Positions 1 through 9,168 of a stretch of DNA of 64,000 nt are shown piece after piece. The notes below the pieces were generated by a model. It was not told where the DNA came from. It saw only the letters and a list, made by a program, of their open reading frames with translations, and made no database searches. Source of the DNA: SKUL01 sp964487545. GTDB taxonomy: Bacteria > Bacteroidota > Bacteroidia > Flavobacteriales_D > SKUL01. The stretch spans positions 48,459 to 112,458 of the forward strand of contig CAZARI010000006.1 in NCBI GenBank assembly GCA_964487545.1, in the 5' to 3' direction. Every line of letters begins with the position of its first letter. Position 1 is the first letter of the stretch. The position numbers and the translations under genes were made by a program.

Positions 1-1
1 C

Positions 2-772
2 CGCAATGTGCTGCCTACCGACTATCCAGATCTGGATTTTCGTCGGATGACGATACACCTGGTAGAAGCCGACAAGCGCGTTTTGCCGACCATGAGCGAA
101 CAGGCTTCCCGAAAAGCTAAAAAGTACCTACAGGATCTCGGCGTTAGCCTCTGGCTAGAAACCAGGGTGATTGATTACAATGGCAAAACGATCATCACCA
201 ACAAAAAACCGATGCACACGCAAACCTTTATCTGGGCTGCTGGTGTAAAAGGCGCACCACCACAAGGGCTGGCGGCCGATTACTTTACAAGAGCACAGCG
301 CATTCAGGTCGATCCGTATCATCGCGTGGTGGGAATCGACGGCGTATATGCCATAGGCGATGTGGCCGCTGTGATTACAGAGAAAAGTCCGCATGGACAC
401 CCGATGGTGGCTCAGGTAGCTATCCAAAGCGGTCGTCAACTGGCGCAGAATCTCATTCGTCAAAAGAAGAATAAGAAGCTGCGACCTTTTAAATTCAAGG
501 ATAAAGGTTCCTTGGCAACCGTCGGAAGAACGCTTGCAGTGGCCGATTTTCCGTTTTGGAAAACCCAAGGCCTCATTGCCTGGTTCGCATGGATGTTTGT
601 TCACCTGATGGCGCTGGTTGGGTTCCGCAACAAAATGGTGGTCTTCCTAAACTGGGCCTACAACTTTTTCAACTATAATGGCGATATCAGACTTATTATT
701 CGACCATTTGCGCGCAATACACCACAGGTTGCACATGATGAAGAGGAAAAAGAGAAACTGCTTAAGGTGTAG
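2..772 (+). CDS. ndh: Type II NADH dehydrogenase (NDH-2), 3' part only
   Basis: This is the C-terminal part of a membrane-peripheral FAD-dependent NADH:quinone oxidoreductase; the reading frame runs off the left edge of the window, so the real start lies outside. The GTG at 8 is an internal codon, not a start. What is visible: the second half of the NADH-binding Rossmann domain, the FAD-contact motif YAIGDVAAV around nt 346-375, and a hydrophobic C-terminal stretch (nt 560-680, rich in W, F and M) that in NDH-2 enzymes anchors the protein to the cytoplasmic membrane. The family feeds electrons from NADH into the quinone pool without proton pumping. The tail is acidic and lysine-rich (EEEKEKLLKV). 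The next gene is 170 nt away, so nothing suggests an operon. Confidence 0.9.
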   Translation, partial: RNVLPTDYPDLDFRRMTIHLVEADKRVLPTMSEQASRKAKKYLQDLGVSLWLETRVIDYNGKTIITNKKPMHTQTFIWAAGVKGAPPQGLAADYFTRAQRIQVDPYHRVVGIDGVYAIGDVAAVITEKSPHGHPMVAQVAIQSGRQLAQNLIRQKKNKKLRPFKFKDKGSLATVGRTLAVADFPFWKTQGLIAWFAWMFVHLMALVGFRNKMVVFLNWAYNFFNYNGDIRLIIRPFARNTPQVAHDEEEKEKLLKV

Positions 773-942
773 TGGTTTGCACCTTTAATGTCTGCCAAAA
801 ACAACCCTTAGACCTGTTATTATTGGGGTTTATTTATCTGCAATTGTCCTTTTTTGCTATTAACTTGCTTCTGCTTTTGTGATTTAGCGTGACGTTTTCT
901 GCTATTCATGTTGTATCAGCTGATGAAATAACATGATGAAAA

Positions 943-3900
943 ATGAAAAAGGTCACAACGTTATTCGGATTGATTCTGCTGTGTATTCAACTAGCCGGAG
1001 CAACCCATTCCAAAGATTTTAAAGCTCAGGAGACGCCTGGTTGGATCCCCAATTTGGGGCAGATTCACAATCAGCATCACGCCCCGAATCAAAAGGTAAC
1101 GCACCTTTGGTCTTCGGGAAGAGGTATGAACGTCCAGCTCAGAAAGAATGGACTGAGTTACGACACCTATTCCCCAAAGTCAGACGCCATTCATTTTCAC
1201 CGAATCGACATGACATTCGTTGGCGCATCTACCGATGTGGTGGTGCGAGAGGAAGAACCCTTTGGCAGCAAAGTAAATGTATACAATACCCTGGTTAAGG
1301 ACGGTATTTCCACCCCACAGTATAAAAAGGCGGTGCTCAGCAACGTATATCCCGGTGTGGATGTGGTGTGCACGGTTACCGATGATGTCCATGCCGGAGT
1401 GAAATACGATTTGATTTTGCATTCGGGAGCAACCGTTGGCCAGATTCAACTGAAATACGAAGGCTACGATGCTGTAGAAGTAAAAGACCAGGAAATCATT
1501 TTTAGCCTTTCCGGACAAACCCTGGTAGAATCCATGCCCGCGAGCTGGACCATGCCCGGAAATAAATCGGCCACTGTGCGGTATCGCATCATCGAACAAA
1601 GCGAACGGGATATTTTGATCGGTTTTGAATGGGAGGACGAAAGAATACTTGGTGAAGGACAGTCGTTAGTTATCGATCCGATTACGTTTCCGATACCCAA
1701 TATGAACTGGGGAACTTATTTTGGCGACACCCTCGACGATATCGGCTTGTCTGTAGCGGTGGATACGCTGGGCAGGGTGTATATGGTTGGACAAACCCAA
1801 TCGCTCACTTCTATTGCCACCAATGGTTCGTTTCAAAGTGAATTCAGCGGCGGACTCACCGATGCTTTTCTGGCCCGTTTTAACGCCCAGGGATACCGCA
1901 TGTGGAGCACCTACATCGGCGGAACGGGTGAAGACGTGGCAACCGACGTTTCAGTAAACGGATTGTTCGAGGTATTCGTCACCGGATACACCAACTCAAC
2001 CGATTCGCTGGCTTCTGACAGTGCATATCAAAGTCTGAACGCCGGACTCACCGATGCCTTTGTGGCCAAGTTCGACAGTGCAGGAGTGCGGCAATGGATG
2101 ACGTTTTTGGGAGGTGCAGGGGCAGATACCGCCATGTCGTGTGTGGCGGATACTTCTGGAAATGTGTTTGTCGGTGGATACAGCGATACCGGAGAGTGGT
2201 TGCAGGATCAAAATCCCGAATTTCCTTATAGCGGTGGAATTGATGCCTTTATTGTGAAAATGGATAGTTCGGGCGCTGTTGTTTGGAGCACCTTTTATGG
2301 TGGCCCGGAAGATGACTACGGTTATGGCGTGGCAGTAGATTCGCTCGATTATTTCTATCTCACCGGCAGCACTTTTTCGTCTGAGGGTATCGCAACCGAT
2401 TCAACCCACCAAACCGAACTCGCCGGCGATCAAGATGCCTTTGCGGTTTGTTTTAACCCCGATGGCACGCGCAAATGGGGAAGCTATCTCGGCGGAGCGG
2501 AAATGGATGTGGCCCGTTCGATCGTAAAAAGCCGAAACCTGACCGTTGTCGTTGGCCACACCAAATCTGATGAGGGAATTGCCCTGCCATTAAGTGATCA
2601 GCCCGAACTTGGGGGCGATTTCGATGTGTTTGTAACTGCATTTGATAGTGCCGGAACATTGGTTTGGTCAACTTATGTGGGCGATTCCCTTACTGAAATT
2701 GCCAGCGGCATTACCACCGATCGCGCGGGGGATGTGCTCATTACAGGAACCACCAATTCCGAAAATCTCGTTGTCGCTTCTCATTACTTTGAGTTACACC
2801 AAGACTGGCTTCGAGGCGAAACCGATGTGTTTATCATGAAGTTCGATTCACTCGGAAATCGTAAATGGGGTACCTACCATGGCGGGGTGCTGGCAGAAGA
2901 ATCCGGTGGAATAGCGGTTTACGGTTATACAGCGATATATATCACCGGACACACCAACTCCACGGCTTTCATCAATTACCTTTCAAATCATCAGGACTCC
3001 CTGAGCGGTGGTGTCGATGCCTTTCTGGCTCGGCTTGATATGCAGCGCAGTACGCCGGCATCGAGCATCGGGTGCAGCGGTGGAGGAGGCGGCTCAGGTG
3101 GAGGAGGCGGCGGATTCTGGACACCAGGGTCTGATGTTCCGCCAGATGCCGTTTTGGTTTGTCTGGGCGACAGCGTGCAACTTCATGTTGAGGGCGGAGC
3201 GTTGGCGCCAGACCACCACTGGGTCTGGTATGCCCACGGCTGTGGCGGTGACGGCGATTTTGAAGCCATTGGCGATACGGTGTGGATTACTCCCCAGCTC
3301 AATACATCCTATTATGTACGCGCAGAAGGGGGAAGTAACCGAACAAAATGTGTCAAAATCAACATTATTGCCGTTGAGGCGCCTGTGGCCACTGCAACGG
3401 TCACCTCTCCGCTGTGTACTGGCGATACGCTATCCTTATCGGCCGAAGAGGGACTGTATTACGCCTATCAATGGACCGGGCCGGATTCATTACACAGCCA
3501 TTTGCCGACGGTAACCATCGATTCGGTAACAACTGTTCATGCAGGTATGTACGTGCTGGAGGTGATGAATGCTCCGGCTTGCTACGATGCCGATACCGTT
3601 TTTGTTGAAATCATGGAATACCCCAATTATTCGATAACGGTCGATATCCCGTCGTGTTCGGATGCGTCGGATGGATCAATCATGGTGCAATATGAAGATT
3701 CACTGAATTGGCAGGTTTCGTGGCCCGACTTCCCTGGTTATGGCGATACGCTTGCAGGCGTGGAAACCGGATTTTACCTGCTTTCGGTATCCGGTCCGGG
3801 ATATTGTTCCGCGCTACAGTCTGTTTTTGTCGATGCGCCACCACCCGTGATTGATACGGCCTTTGTGACGCATACCACTTGTGGTTTGGACAACGGAAGT

Positions 3901-5049
3901 GTTGAGGTGGTGTTGAGTAATTCTTCTGCTGTTGTTGAGGTGATGTGGAACCCGCCCGTGGCGTCCGGACTGTTTGCGTCCAATCTGGAACCTGGTAGCT
4001 ATGAAATTATAGTGCAAGACACAACGGGCTGCGCTGATACCATAGCCGTTACCATCAATCCCTCTCAAGGAATAGTGGCATCGTGGAGCGAAATCGTTCC
4101 AATCAACTGCCCTGGCGACAACAACGGTTCGCTTTCCGTAGAGTACAGTAATGCTATTGGACCGGTTAGTATTCAATGGTCTACCGGAGATACTGCTGTG
4201 GCCATGATTGACAGTCTCTATGCCGGCGCCTACAGCGTTACGCTCGTCGATACGGTGGGGTGCACGACCACTTTGACCGGGGTCCTGGAATCGCCCGAAC
4301 CATTGGCGGTATTTGCCGATATTTTGCCGGAAGTTTGCAGCACTGGAAACGGAAGTATTCAACTCACTACCTCGCAAGACTCGGCAGGGGTGTTTTATCT
4401 GTGGGATCATAATGGCAGCACCCTTCCGATGGCAGATTCCCTTTCGGCTGGTGAATATTCGGTGCAAATTATCGATGCAGACGGGTGCGAATATTTCGAA
4501 ACTTTTGTGATTGAGGATATCGGTTATCTCGAAGTGCAGATTTTGCCACCGTATGCCGAAATCATGCCCGGCGATTCGGTTCAGTTGCTCGCGCAGATCA
4601 ACCCCGACACCATGCAGGTGAACTACCTTTGGGAGCCAGCCGAAGGACTGAGCTGTTCTGACTGTCCCGACCCGATGGCGGCTCCCGAGTCCACCACGGT
4701 CTATACGCTCACGGTGGTATCCGCATCTGGGTGTGAAGCATCTGCCGAAATCAGAGTCAGCGTTAATCAACCCTGTGCATCGTTGTTTATTCCCGATATT
4801 TTTTCACCCAATGCCGACCGGCTCAACGATGAGTGGTGCGTGTTTGGTGATTGCATTGTCGAGATGAATCTGAAATTATTCAATCGATGGGGTGAACTCG
4901 TTTTTGAAACCAACGATCCCCAAGAATGCTGGGACGGAACTTTTCGTGGTCAGCCCATGCCGGCCGGCTCGTTGGTGTACGCTTTTAGCGCGGTGCTCAA
5001 TACAGGCGAAACTTTTTCTGAAACCGGCAATCTGGTGGTGCTAAAATGA
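943..5049 (+). CDS. Giant secreted SBBP-repeat protein with T9SS type B (gliding-motility-associated) C-terminal domain
   Basis: A 1368-residue exported protein. Residues 1-20 form a signal peptide. A conserved N-terminal domain (about 30-250) precedes seven SBBP-type beta-propeller repeats (about 253-690), each opening with W-[GSM]-[ST]-[YF]-x-G-G and closing with a [VI]-x-G-x-[ST] strand. A glycine-rich linker (residues 713-725) leads to several Ig/PKD-like adhesive modules with paired cysteines. The last 90 residues carry the gliding-motility-associated C-terminal domain (SLFIPDIFSPNADRLND, then LKLFNRWGELVFE, WDGTFRGQ), which is the type B signal for type IX secretion and cell-surface attachment. 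The stop overlaps the start of the PorP/SprF-like gene by 4 nt, so the two are translationally coupled, which fits the known need of type B substrates for a SprF-like partner. Substrate or adhesion target is unknown. Confidence 0.9.
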   Translation: MKKVTTLFGLILLCIQLAGATHSKDFKAQETPGWIPNLGQIHNQHHAPNQKVTHLWSSGRGMNVQLRKNGLSYDTYSPKSDAIHFHRIDMTFVGASTDVVVREEEPFGSKVNVYNTLVKDGISTPQYKKAVLSNVYPGVDVVCTVTDDVHAGVKYDLILHSGATVGQIQLKYEGYDAVEVKDQEIIFSLSGQTLVESMPASWTMPGNKSATVRYRIIEQSERDILIGFEWEDERILGEGQSLVIDPITFPIPNMNWGTYFGDTLDDIGLSVAVDTLGRVYMVGQTQSLTSIATNGSFQSEFSGGLTDAFLARFNAQGYRMWSTYIGGTGEDVATDVSVNGLFEVFVTGYTNSTDSLASDSAYQSLNAGLTDAFVAKFDSAGVRQWMTFLGGAGADTAMSCVADTSGNVFVGGYSDTGEWLQDQNPEFPYSGGIDAFIVKMDSSGAVVWSTFYGGPEDDYGYGVAVDSLDYFYLTGSTFSSEGIATDSTHQTELAGDQDAFAVCFNPDGTRKWGSYLGGAEMDVARSIVKSRNLTVVVGHTKSDEGIALPLSDQPELGGDFDVFVTAFDSAGTLVWSTYVGDSLTEIASGITTDRAGDVLITGTTNSENLVVASHYFELHQDWLRGETDVFIMKFDSLGNRKWGTYHGGVLAEESGGIAVYGYTAIYITGHTNSTAFINYLSNHQDSLSGGVDAFLARLDMQRSTPASSIGCSGGGGGSGGGGGGFWTPGSDVPPDAVLVCLGDSVQLHVEGGALAPDHHWVWYAHGCGGDGDFEAIGDTVWITPQLNTSYYVRAEGGSNRTKCVKINIIAVEAPVATATVTSPLCTGDTLSLSAEEGLYYAYQWTGPDSLHSHLPTVTIDSVTTVHAGMYVLEVMNAPACYDADTVFVEIMEYPNYSITVDIPSCSDASDGSIMVQYEDSLNWQVSWPDFPGYGDTLAGVETGFYLLSVSGPGYCSALQSVFVDAPPPVIDTAFVTHTTCGLDNGSVEVVLSNSSAVVEVMWNPPVASGLFASNLEPGSYEIIVQDTTGCADTIAVTINPSQGIVASWSEIVPINCPGDNNGSLSVEYSNAIGPVSIQWSTGDTAVAMIDSLYAGAYSVTLVDTVGCTTTLTGVLESPEPLAVFADILPEVCSTGNGSIQLTTSQDSAGVFYLWDHNGSTLPMADSLSAGEYSVQIIDADGCEYFETFVIEDIGYLEVQILPPYAEIMPGDSVQLLAQINPDTMQVNYLWEPAEGLSCSDCPDPMAAPESTTVYTLTVVSASGCEASAEIRVSVNQPCASLFIPDIFSPNADRLNDEWCVFGDCIVEMNLKLFNRWGELVFETNDPQECWDGTFRGQPMPAGSLVYAFSAVLNTGETFSETGNLVVLK

Positions 5050-6101
5050 TTTTGTACTGGAAAAATATCGGCCTTTGGATTGCGCCCACACTGTTGGTGG
5101 TGATGTTGCTGCCTATTGATGAGCTCTCGGCACAGGATCCAGTGTTTTCTCAACCCAACGCAACGCCGCTGTGGGTCAATCCTGCATTGGCAGGAGCCGG
5201 ACACTATATCCGCGGAAACATCGGCTACCGTACACAGTGGAGCGCCGTTTCCAAACCATTTACCACCACCACCGGATCATTTGATATGTTGCTAAACCAA
5301 AATGCCAACCGGCGAAAAATGAGCCGGGGAAAACCCGGAATCGGCATTTCGTTTTTGTCGGATAGGGCGGGTGAACCGTCGTTAAAAACCACACGTTTCG
5401 ATATTACCGGGGCCTATCATGTAAATCTCAATAAGAACAGCAGTCTTGGTGCGGGGTTCTCGTTGGGCTACGTCGCGCGTTCGCTTGATGTAGGCGGCAA
5501 GTGGGGCAGTCAGTATAACGGATCGGCCTACGATCCGGACCTGCCCCACGGTGAAAATCTTGCTATGCTTCAGCAGAGCGCGTTAAATATTGGCGGCGGT
5601 GTGGTTTACAACTTTCGCGAAAAAACCGGATTGCGCGATGAAGTACAGCGACGTGAATTGACCATTGGCATTGCCGGATATCACTTGGGGCAAATGTCGC
5701 TCAGTAACGAGGATGTTTATTCTGGTAAGGATGCCATCAGAATTTCTGCAATGGCCAATGGCTTGTTTAGTCTCGGCCGATCGCGCTCGTCAATCCTGCC
5801 TGCTATTTATTATCAACGTCAAGGAGCATCGCAAATGCTGATGGGTGGCATGGCTTATAGAAATCAGCTTAAATCGAGCCACATTTCCAATCGCAACTCG
5901 CGCGATGTGGCGTTTGGACTGGGTGTTTATTACCGTTTTTCCGATGCGGTGATTGCTCAGCTTTTTATAGAATGGGCCGAGCTTAGTGTGTATTTTGCCT
6001 ACGATATCACCACTTCAAAACTGAGTAAATACGTTTCTGGCAGGGGAGCAGTAGAAATTGGTATTGCGTACAAACTCCCGGCTCCAATTGTGCGGTGGTA
6101 G
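5046..6101 (+). CDS. PorP/SprF-family T9SS outer-membrane protein
   Basis: A 351-residue outer-membrane protein of the PorP/SprF family. A signal peptide ends near residue 29 (ELSAQD). The mature start shows the family hallmark of a short SQ-x-PLWVNPALAGA segment (residues 34-49), followed by alternating amphipathic beta strands. The ATG lies in the last codons of the upstream type B substrate gene (ATGA overlap), so the two proteins are probably made in fixed ratio. In characterised flavobacteria a SprF-like protein is dedicated to export or anchoring of one type B adhesin, and the gene order here suggests the same one-to-one pairing. No residues allow a more precise function. Confidence 0.9.
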   Translation: MILYWKNIGLWIAPTLLVVMLLPIDELSAQDPVFSQPNATPLWVNPALAGAGHYIRGNIGYRTQWSAVSKPFTTTTGSFDMLLNQNANRRKMSRGKPGIGISFLSDRAGEPSLKTTRFDITGAYHVNLNKNSSLGAGFSLGYVARSLDVGGKWGSQYNGSAYDPDLPHGENLAMLQQSALNIGGGVVYNFREKTGLRDEVQRRELTIGIAGYHLGQMSLSNEDVYSGKDAIRISAMANGLFSLGRSRSSILPAIYYQRQGASQMLMGGMAYRNQLKSSHISNRNSRDVAFGLGVYYRFSDAVIAQLFIEWAELSVYFAYDITTSKLSKYVSGRGAVEIGIAYKLPAPIVRW

Positions 6102-6211
6102 TTTATATCCTTAGGTTTTAAAGCATCCCCATTTGGCTGAATAGCGAATGAGATCCATCGCCTCAGTTTCCATTTATCACATTCCTTTTTTTCAAAAGGT
6201 CAGGAAAGTGT

Positions 6212-6219
6212 TACCTTCG
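6212..6219 (+). promoter_or_regulatory. Candidate -7 element for the S46 peptidase gene
   Basis: TACCTTCG fits the Bacteroidota -7 form TAnnTT(T/C)G and sits 28 nt before the ATG at 6248. A T-rich stretch lies about 20 nt upstream, but no clean TTG -33 element is seen. Confidence 0.45.
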
Positions 6220-6247
6220 CCACATTCAAACTTTAAGGATAAATATC

Positions 6248-8464
6248 ATGAAAAAATGGAGTGTTTTTCTGTTGGTTTTGAGCCTCATGTTCTCTGCCAG
6301 CGCACCACTAAAAGCAGACGAAGGAATGTGGTTGCCGATGATGATCAAACGGCTCAATCAACGCAACCTTCAGGAAATGGGCCTTCAGCTAACGCCAGAA
6401 GAAATTTACAGTGTTAACAACTCAAGTCTCAAAGACGCCATCGTTTCTATGGGTGGTTTTTGCACCGCCGAGATGATTAGCGACCAGGGATTGATGCTCA
6501 CTAATCACCATTGTGGATACGACCAGATTCGATCGCACAGTTCGGTTGGAAACGATTATCTGACCGATGGTTTCTGGGCCATGACCAAAGAAGAAGAGCT
6601 GCCCAACGAAGGTTTGCGGGCAACCTTTCTGGTTCGCATGGACGACGTAACTGAAAGAGTACTTGCAGAGCTGAACGACGACATGAGCGAAGACGAACGC
6701 AATGCGAAAATTGCAGAGCTTGGTGCCGCTATTAAAGCGGAAGCAGTAGAAGGCACTCATTACCGTTCAGATGTAAAAGACTTTTATGGCGGAAATGAAT
6801 TTTACCTTTTTGTTTATGAAGATTTTGAGGATGTTCGCTTAGTAGGTGCTCCCCCAGAGTCAATAGGGAAATACGGCGGCGATACCGACAACTGGATGTG
6901 GCCGCGCCACACAGGCGATTTTGCACTGTTTCGCATTTATACAGGCCCCGACGGAAAGCCGGCTCCATACTCCGAAGACAACATTCCGCTTAAACCAAAG
7001 CACCACCTTCCCATTTCACTCGATGGGGTGAAGGAAGGAGATATGGCCATGATTTTGGGATTCCCAGGAAGTACCGATCGCTACCTGACTTCGCACGGAA
7101 TTTTGCATGAACTGAACCTGAGACAACCGTCGGTCATTGATATCCGCGACCTAAAACTGAATATTTTGAAAGATGCAATGGATGCCGATCCGCAGGTGCG
7201 TATTGATTATGCCTCGACCTATGCCCAAACGGCAAACTATTGGAAGTACTTTATCGGCCAGAGCCGGGGGTTGAAAAGACTGAAAGTTTACGACCAGAAA
7301 AAAGCGCTCGAAGAGGAGTTTCAGAATTGGGCGAATACAGATGCCGATCGCAAGGACAAATACGGTGAGGCCATTTCACTTATTGAACAGGGTTACAAGG
7401 AGATTGAACCTACCGTAAAGGCGCATACCTACTCGCTCGAAGCCGGTGCGTTGAGCGCAAATGTGGTATTGTTTTCTTTCCGTTTTGGACGATTGTATGA
7501 AGCCTACAAGAACACTGAAGATGAAAATGTAAAGGCTTCGCTTAAACAACGGATGGCTTCAATGGGCGAAGATCACTTTGCAAAGTTTAGCTACGAAACC
7601 GAACGCAAACTCTACGGCCAACTGCTGAGCAAATACTACAACGACATCGAAGCCGCACACCATCCAGAGTTTTTCAGCATGGTGCGAAGCAAGTACAAAG
7701 CCGATTTTGATAAATACAGTCAGAAAGCATTTGGCAAATCGATCTTCACCGACAAAAACCGTTTCATGACGTTTGTAGAAAACCCCAAAGACAAGGTGTT
7801 GGAAAAGGACTTGGTTGCCCAGGCATCAGCAGATTTGTTGAACAGGTACTTTGGTGCCAACGAAAGAAACAAGGAAGCACACCAAAAGCTAGACAAGGGG
7901 TATCGCCTCTTTATTGCAGGTCTGCGTGAAATGAATCCAGACAAAGAATACTATCCCGATGCCAATTCAACCATGCGCGTCACCTTTGGGTCGGTGGGTT
8001 CATATAATGCAGCCGATGCCGTAAACTACGACTACTATACCACTATTGAAGGCGTTTTTGAGAAAGAAGATCCGACTAACGACGAGTTTATCGTTCCGGA
8101 AAAACTCAGCGAGCTCTTCAATAAAAGAGATTTCGGGCAATATGCCGATGAAAACGGTGATCTGGTGGTGAACTTTATCAGCAATAACGATATAACCGGA
8201 GGAAACTCAGGCAGTCCGGTGATTAACGGAAAAGGCCATTTGATCGGAATCGCGTTCGACGGAAACTGGGAGGCGATGAGCGGTGATATTGCTTTTGAAA
8301 CCGTGTTGCAGCGCTGTATTTCTGTTGATATCCGCTACGCCCTGTTTATCATTGACAAATATGCCGGAGCCAAACACCTGGTAGATGAAATGACCCTAGT
8401 GCGTACAAAACTTGAAGAGAAACGAGCTCAACCCGCAGAGCTTAAAATGGATTCGACGAATTAA
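6248..8464 (+). CDS. S46-family dipeptidyl-peptidase (DPP7-like)
   Basis: A 738-residue secreted or periplasmic serine dipeptidyl-peptidase of family S46, which removes dipeptides from the N-terminus of peptides and supports growth on protein. A signal peptide covers residues 1-23. The chymotrypsin-like triad is visible: catalytic His in LTNHHCGYDQ (His88) and the nucleophile in GGNSGSPV (Ser654); the Asp lies in the conserved region that includes DTDNWMWPRHTGDF. The specificity position, Gly672 in AFDGNWEA, is glycine as in DPP7, which prefers hydrophobic P1 residues, rather than the arginine of Asp/Glu-specific DPP11. Length matches the family (about 700-730). It is a single gene with its own promoter and a strong terminator downstream. 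The substrate preference is inferred from that one residue. Confidence 0.95.
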   Translation: MKKWSVFLLVLSLMFSASAPLKADEGMWLPMMIKRLNQRNLQEMGLQLTPEEIYSVNNSSLKDAIVSMGGFCTAEMISDQGLMLTNHHCGYDQIRSHSSVGNDYLTDGFWAMTKEEELPNEGLRATFLVRMDDVTERVLAELNDDMSEDERNAKIAELGAAIKAEAVEGTHYRSDVKDFYGGNEFYLFVYEDFEDVRLVGAPPESIGKYGGDTDNWMWPRHTGDFALFRIYTGPDGKPAPYSEDNIPLKPKHHLPISLDGVKEGDMAMILGFPGSTDRYLTSHGILHELNLRQPSVIDIRDLKLNILKDAMDADPQVRIDYASTYAQTANYWKYFIGQSRGLKRLKVYDQKKALEEEFQNWANTDADRKDKYGEAISLIEQGYKEIEPTVKAHTYSLEAGALSANVVLFSFRFGRLYEAYKNTEDENVKASLKQRMASMGEDHFAKFSYETERKLYGQLLSKYYNDIEAAHHPEFFSMVRSKYKADFDKYSQKAFGKSIFTDKNRFMTFVENPKDKVLEKDLVAQASADLLNRYFGANERNKEAHQKLDKGYRLFIAGLREMNPDKEYYPDANSTMRVTFGSVGSYNAADAVNYDYYTTIEGVFEKEDPTNDEFIVPEKLSELFNKRDFGQYADENGDLVVNFISNNDITGGNSGSPVINGKGHLIGIAFDGNWEAMSGDIAFETVLQRCISVDIRYALFIIDKYAGAKHLVDEMTLVRTKLEEKRAQPAELKMDSTN

Positions 8465-8484
8465 ACACCCGTCAATCACCGCAT

Positions 8485-8525
8485 AAAAAAAACCGCCCTT
8501 TAATTTGCTGGGCGGTTTTTTTTAT
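8485..8525. terminator. Bidirectional intrinsic terminator
   Basis: Stem AACCGCCC (8491-8498) pairs with GGGCGGTT (8510-8517) around an 11-nt loop, with an A tract on the left and a T tract on the right. It lies between convergent genes ending at 8464 and 8542 and can serve both. Confidence 0.9.
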
Positions 8526-8541
8526 TTTGAAAAACAGATCG

Positions 8542-9045
8542 TTATCGCTCGATGGAGTATTGCATTAAATACTCTCGAACAATTAACTCTTTATGGGCTA
8601 CGGTGTTGTTGTTAACAATCGACCATCCATTGCGACCCATTTCGTTGAGCGCATCTAGCCCGCTGCGGTATTCTTGCTGTTTGGACATTAGCAAAAGTCC
8701 AGTATGGCTTTTTAGTTCGCGTTCGTTGAGCATTCTCAGCGATCGTTCAAATCCTGAATTGGTAATGACCTCGACTCTTGGATTTTCGTGTATTCCAGAG
8801 GTGGTTTCGCGAATAATGCAGTAAAAAGACATATTCTCTAACCGCTCGGACTTTGCGTTTAAATGCTGACCTCGCTCGACTTGCAACCTTTGATTTGATG
8901 CTGCCTGTCGTCGTCGTTGCTCAGCTTCCTCAGAAGACTTTCTATCCTGTACGTAGTTACTTTTCTGATCTTCCGTCATCCGGATTTCCTGACTAAATGC
9001 CCCTACAGAACACAGCAGCAGCACGCTTAACATGATTTTTTTCAT
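8542..9045 (-). CDS. Small secreted protein of unknown function
   Basis: I do not recognise this 167-residue protein. A clear signal peptide (MKKIMLSVLLLCSVGAFSQE) predicts export to the periplasm or beyond. The mature first third is charged and glutamine/arginine-rich (residues 25-65) and likely helical; the rest looks like a small alpha/beta fold containing FYCIIRETTSGIHENPRVEV and ends YLMQYSIER. No lipobox, cysteines or T9SS tail. The gene is monocistronic: a near-consensus promoter lies 20 nt upstream and a terminator just downstream. The signal peptide, codon use and promoter make it a real gene; the function stays open. Confidence 0.75.
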   Translation of the reverse strand: MKKIMLSVLLLCSVGAFSQEIRMTEDQKSNYVQDRKSSEEAEQRRRQAASNQRLQVERGQHLNAKSERLENMSFYCIIRETTSGIHENPRVEVITNSGFERSLRMLNERELKSHTGLLLMSKQQEYRSGLDALNEMGRNGWSIVNNNTVAHKELIVREYLMQYSIER

Positions 9046-9065
9046 GGGTGTGAATTTGATTTCTA

Positions 9066-9096
9066 CAAATATTGTAACATTTGATTGACTTCCAAA
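9066..9096 (-). promoter_or_regulatory. Near-consensus Bacteroidota promoter for the 8542-9045 gene
   Basis: On the minus strand TTTG (9096-9093) is followed by exactly 19 nt and then AATATTTG (9073-9066). This differs from TTTG-N19-TAnnTTTG at one base. Transcription would start near 9059, about 14 nt before the ATG. Confidence 0.6.
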
Positions 9097-9120
9097 ACCT
9101 ATCGTTGATTTATACGGATG

Positions 9121-9148
9121 TTGGTAATCTCACAAAATAGTACTTTTG
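9121..9148 (+). promoter_or_regulatory. Promoter for the methyltransferase gene; decides the start codon
   Basis: TTG (9121-9123), 17 nt, then TACTTTTG (9141-9148), a perfect TAnnTTTG. Transcription would begin near 9155, downstream of an in-frame ATG at 9118, so that longer start cannot be used from this promoter and 9169 is preferred. Confidence 0.6.
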
Positions 9149-9168
9149 ATCGCCCGGTGAAAACGAAA

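Noticed and set aside
773..942. Terminator after the NADH dehydrogenase
   Set aside because: An AACCC/GGGTT pairing exists near 800-830, but the stem is short, the loop long and no T run follows.
3814..4770. 318-codon minus-strand frame
   Set aside because: Lies wholly antisense to the giant type B protein, has no signal peptide or recognisable domain, and its composition mirrors the sense codons.
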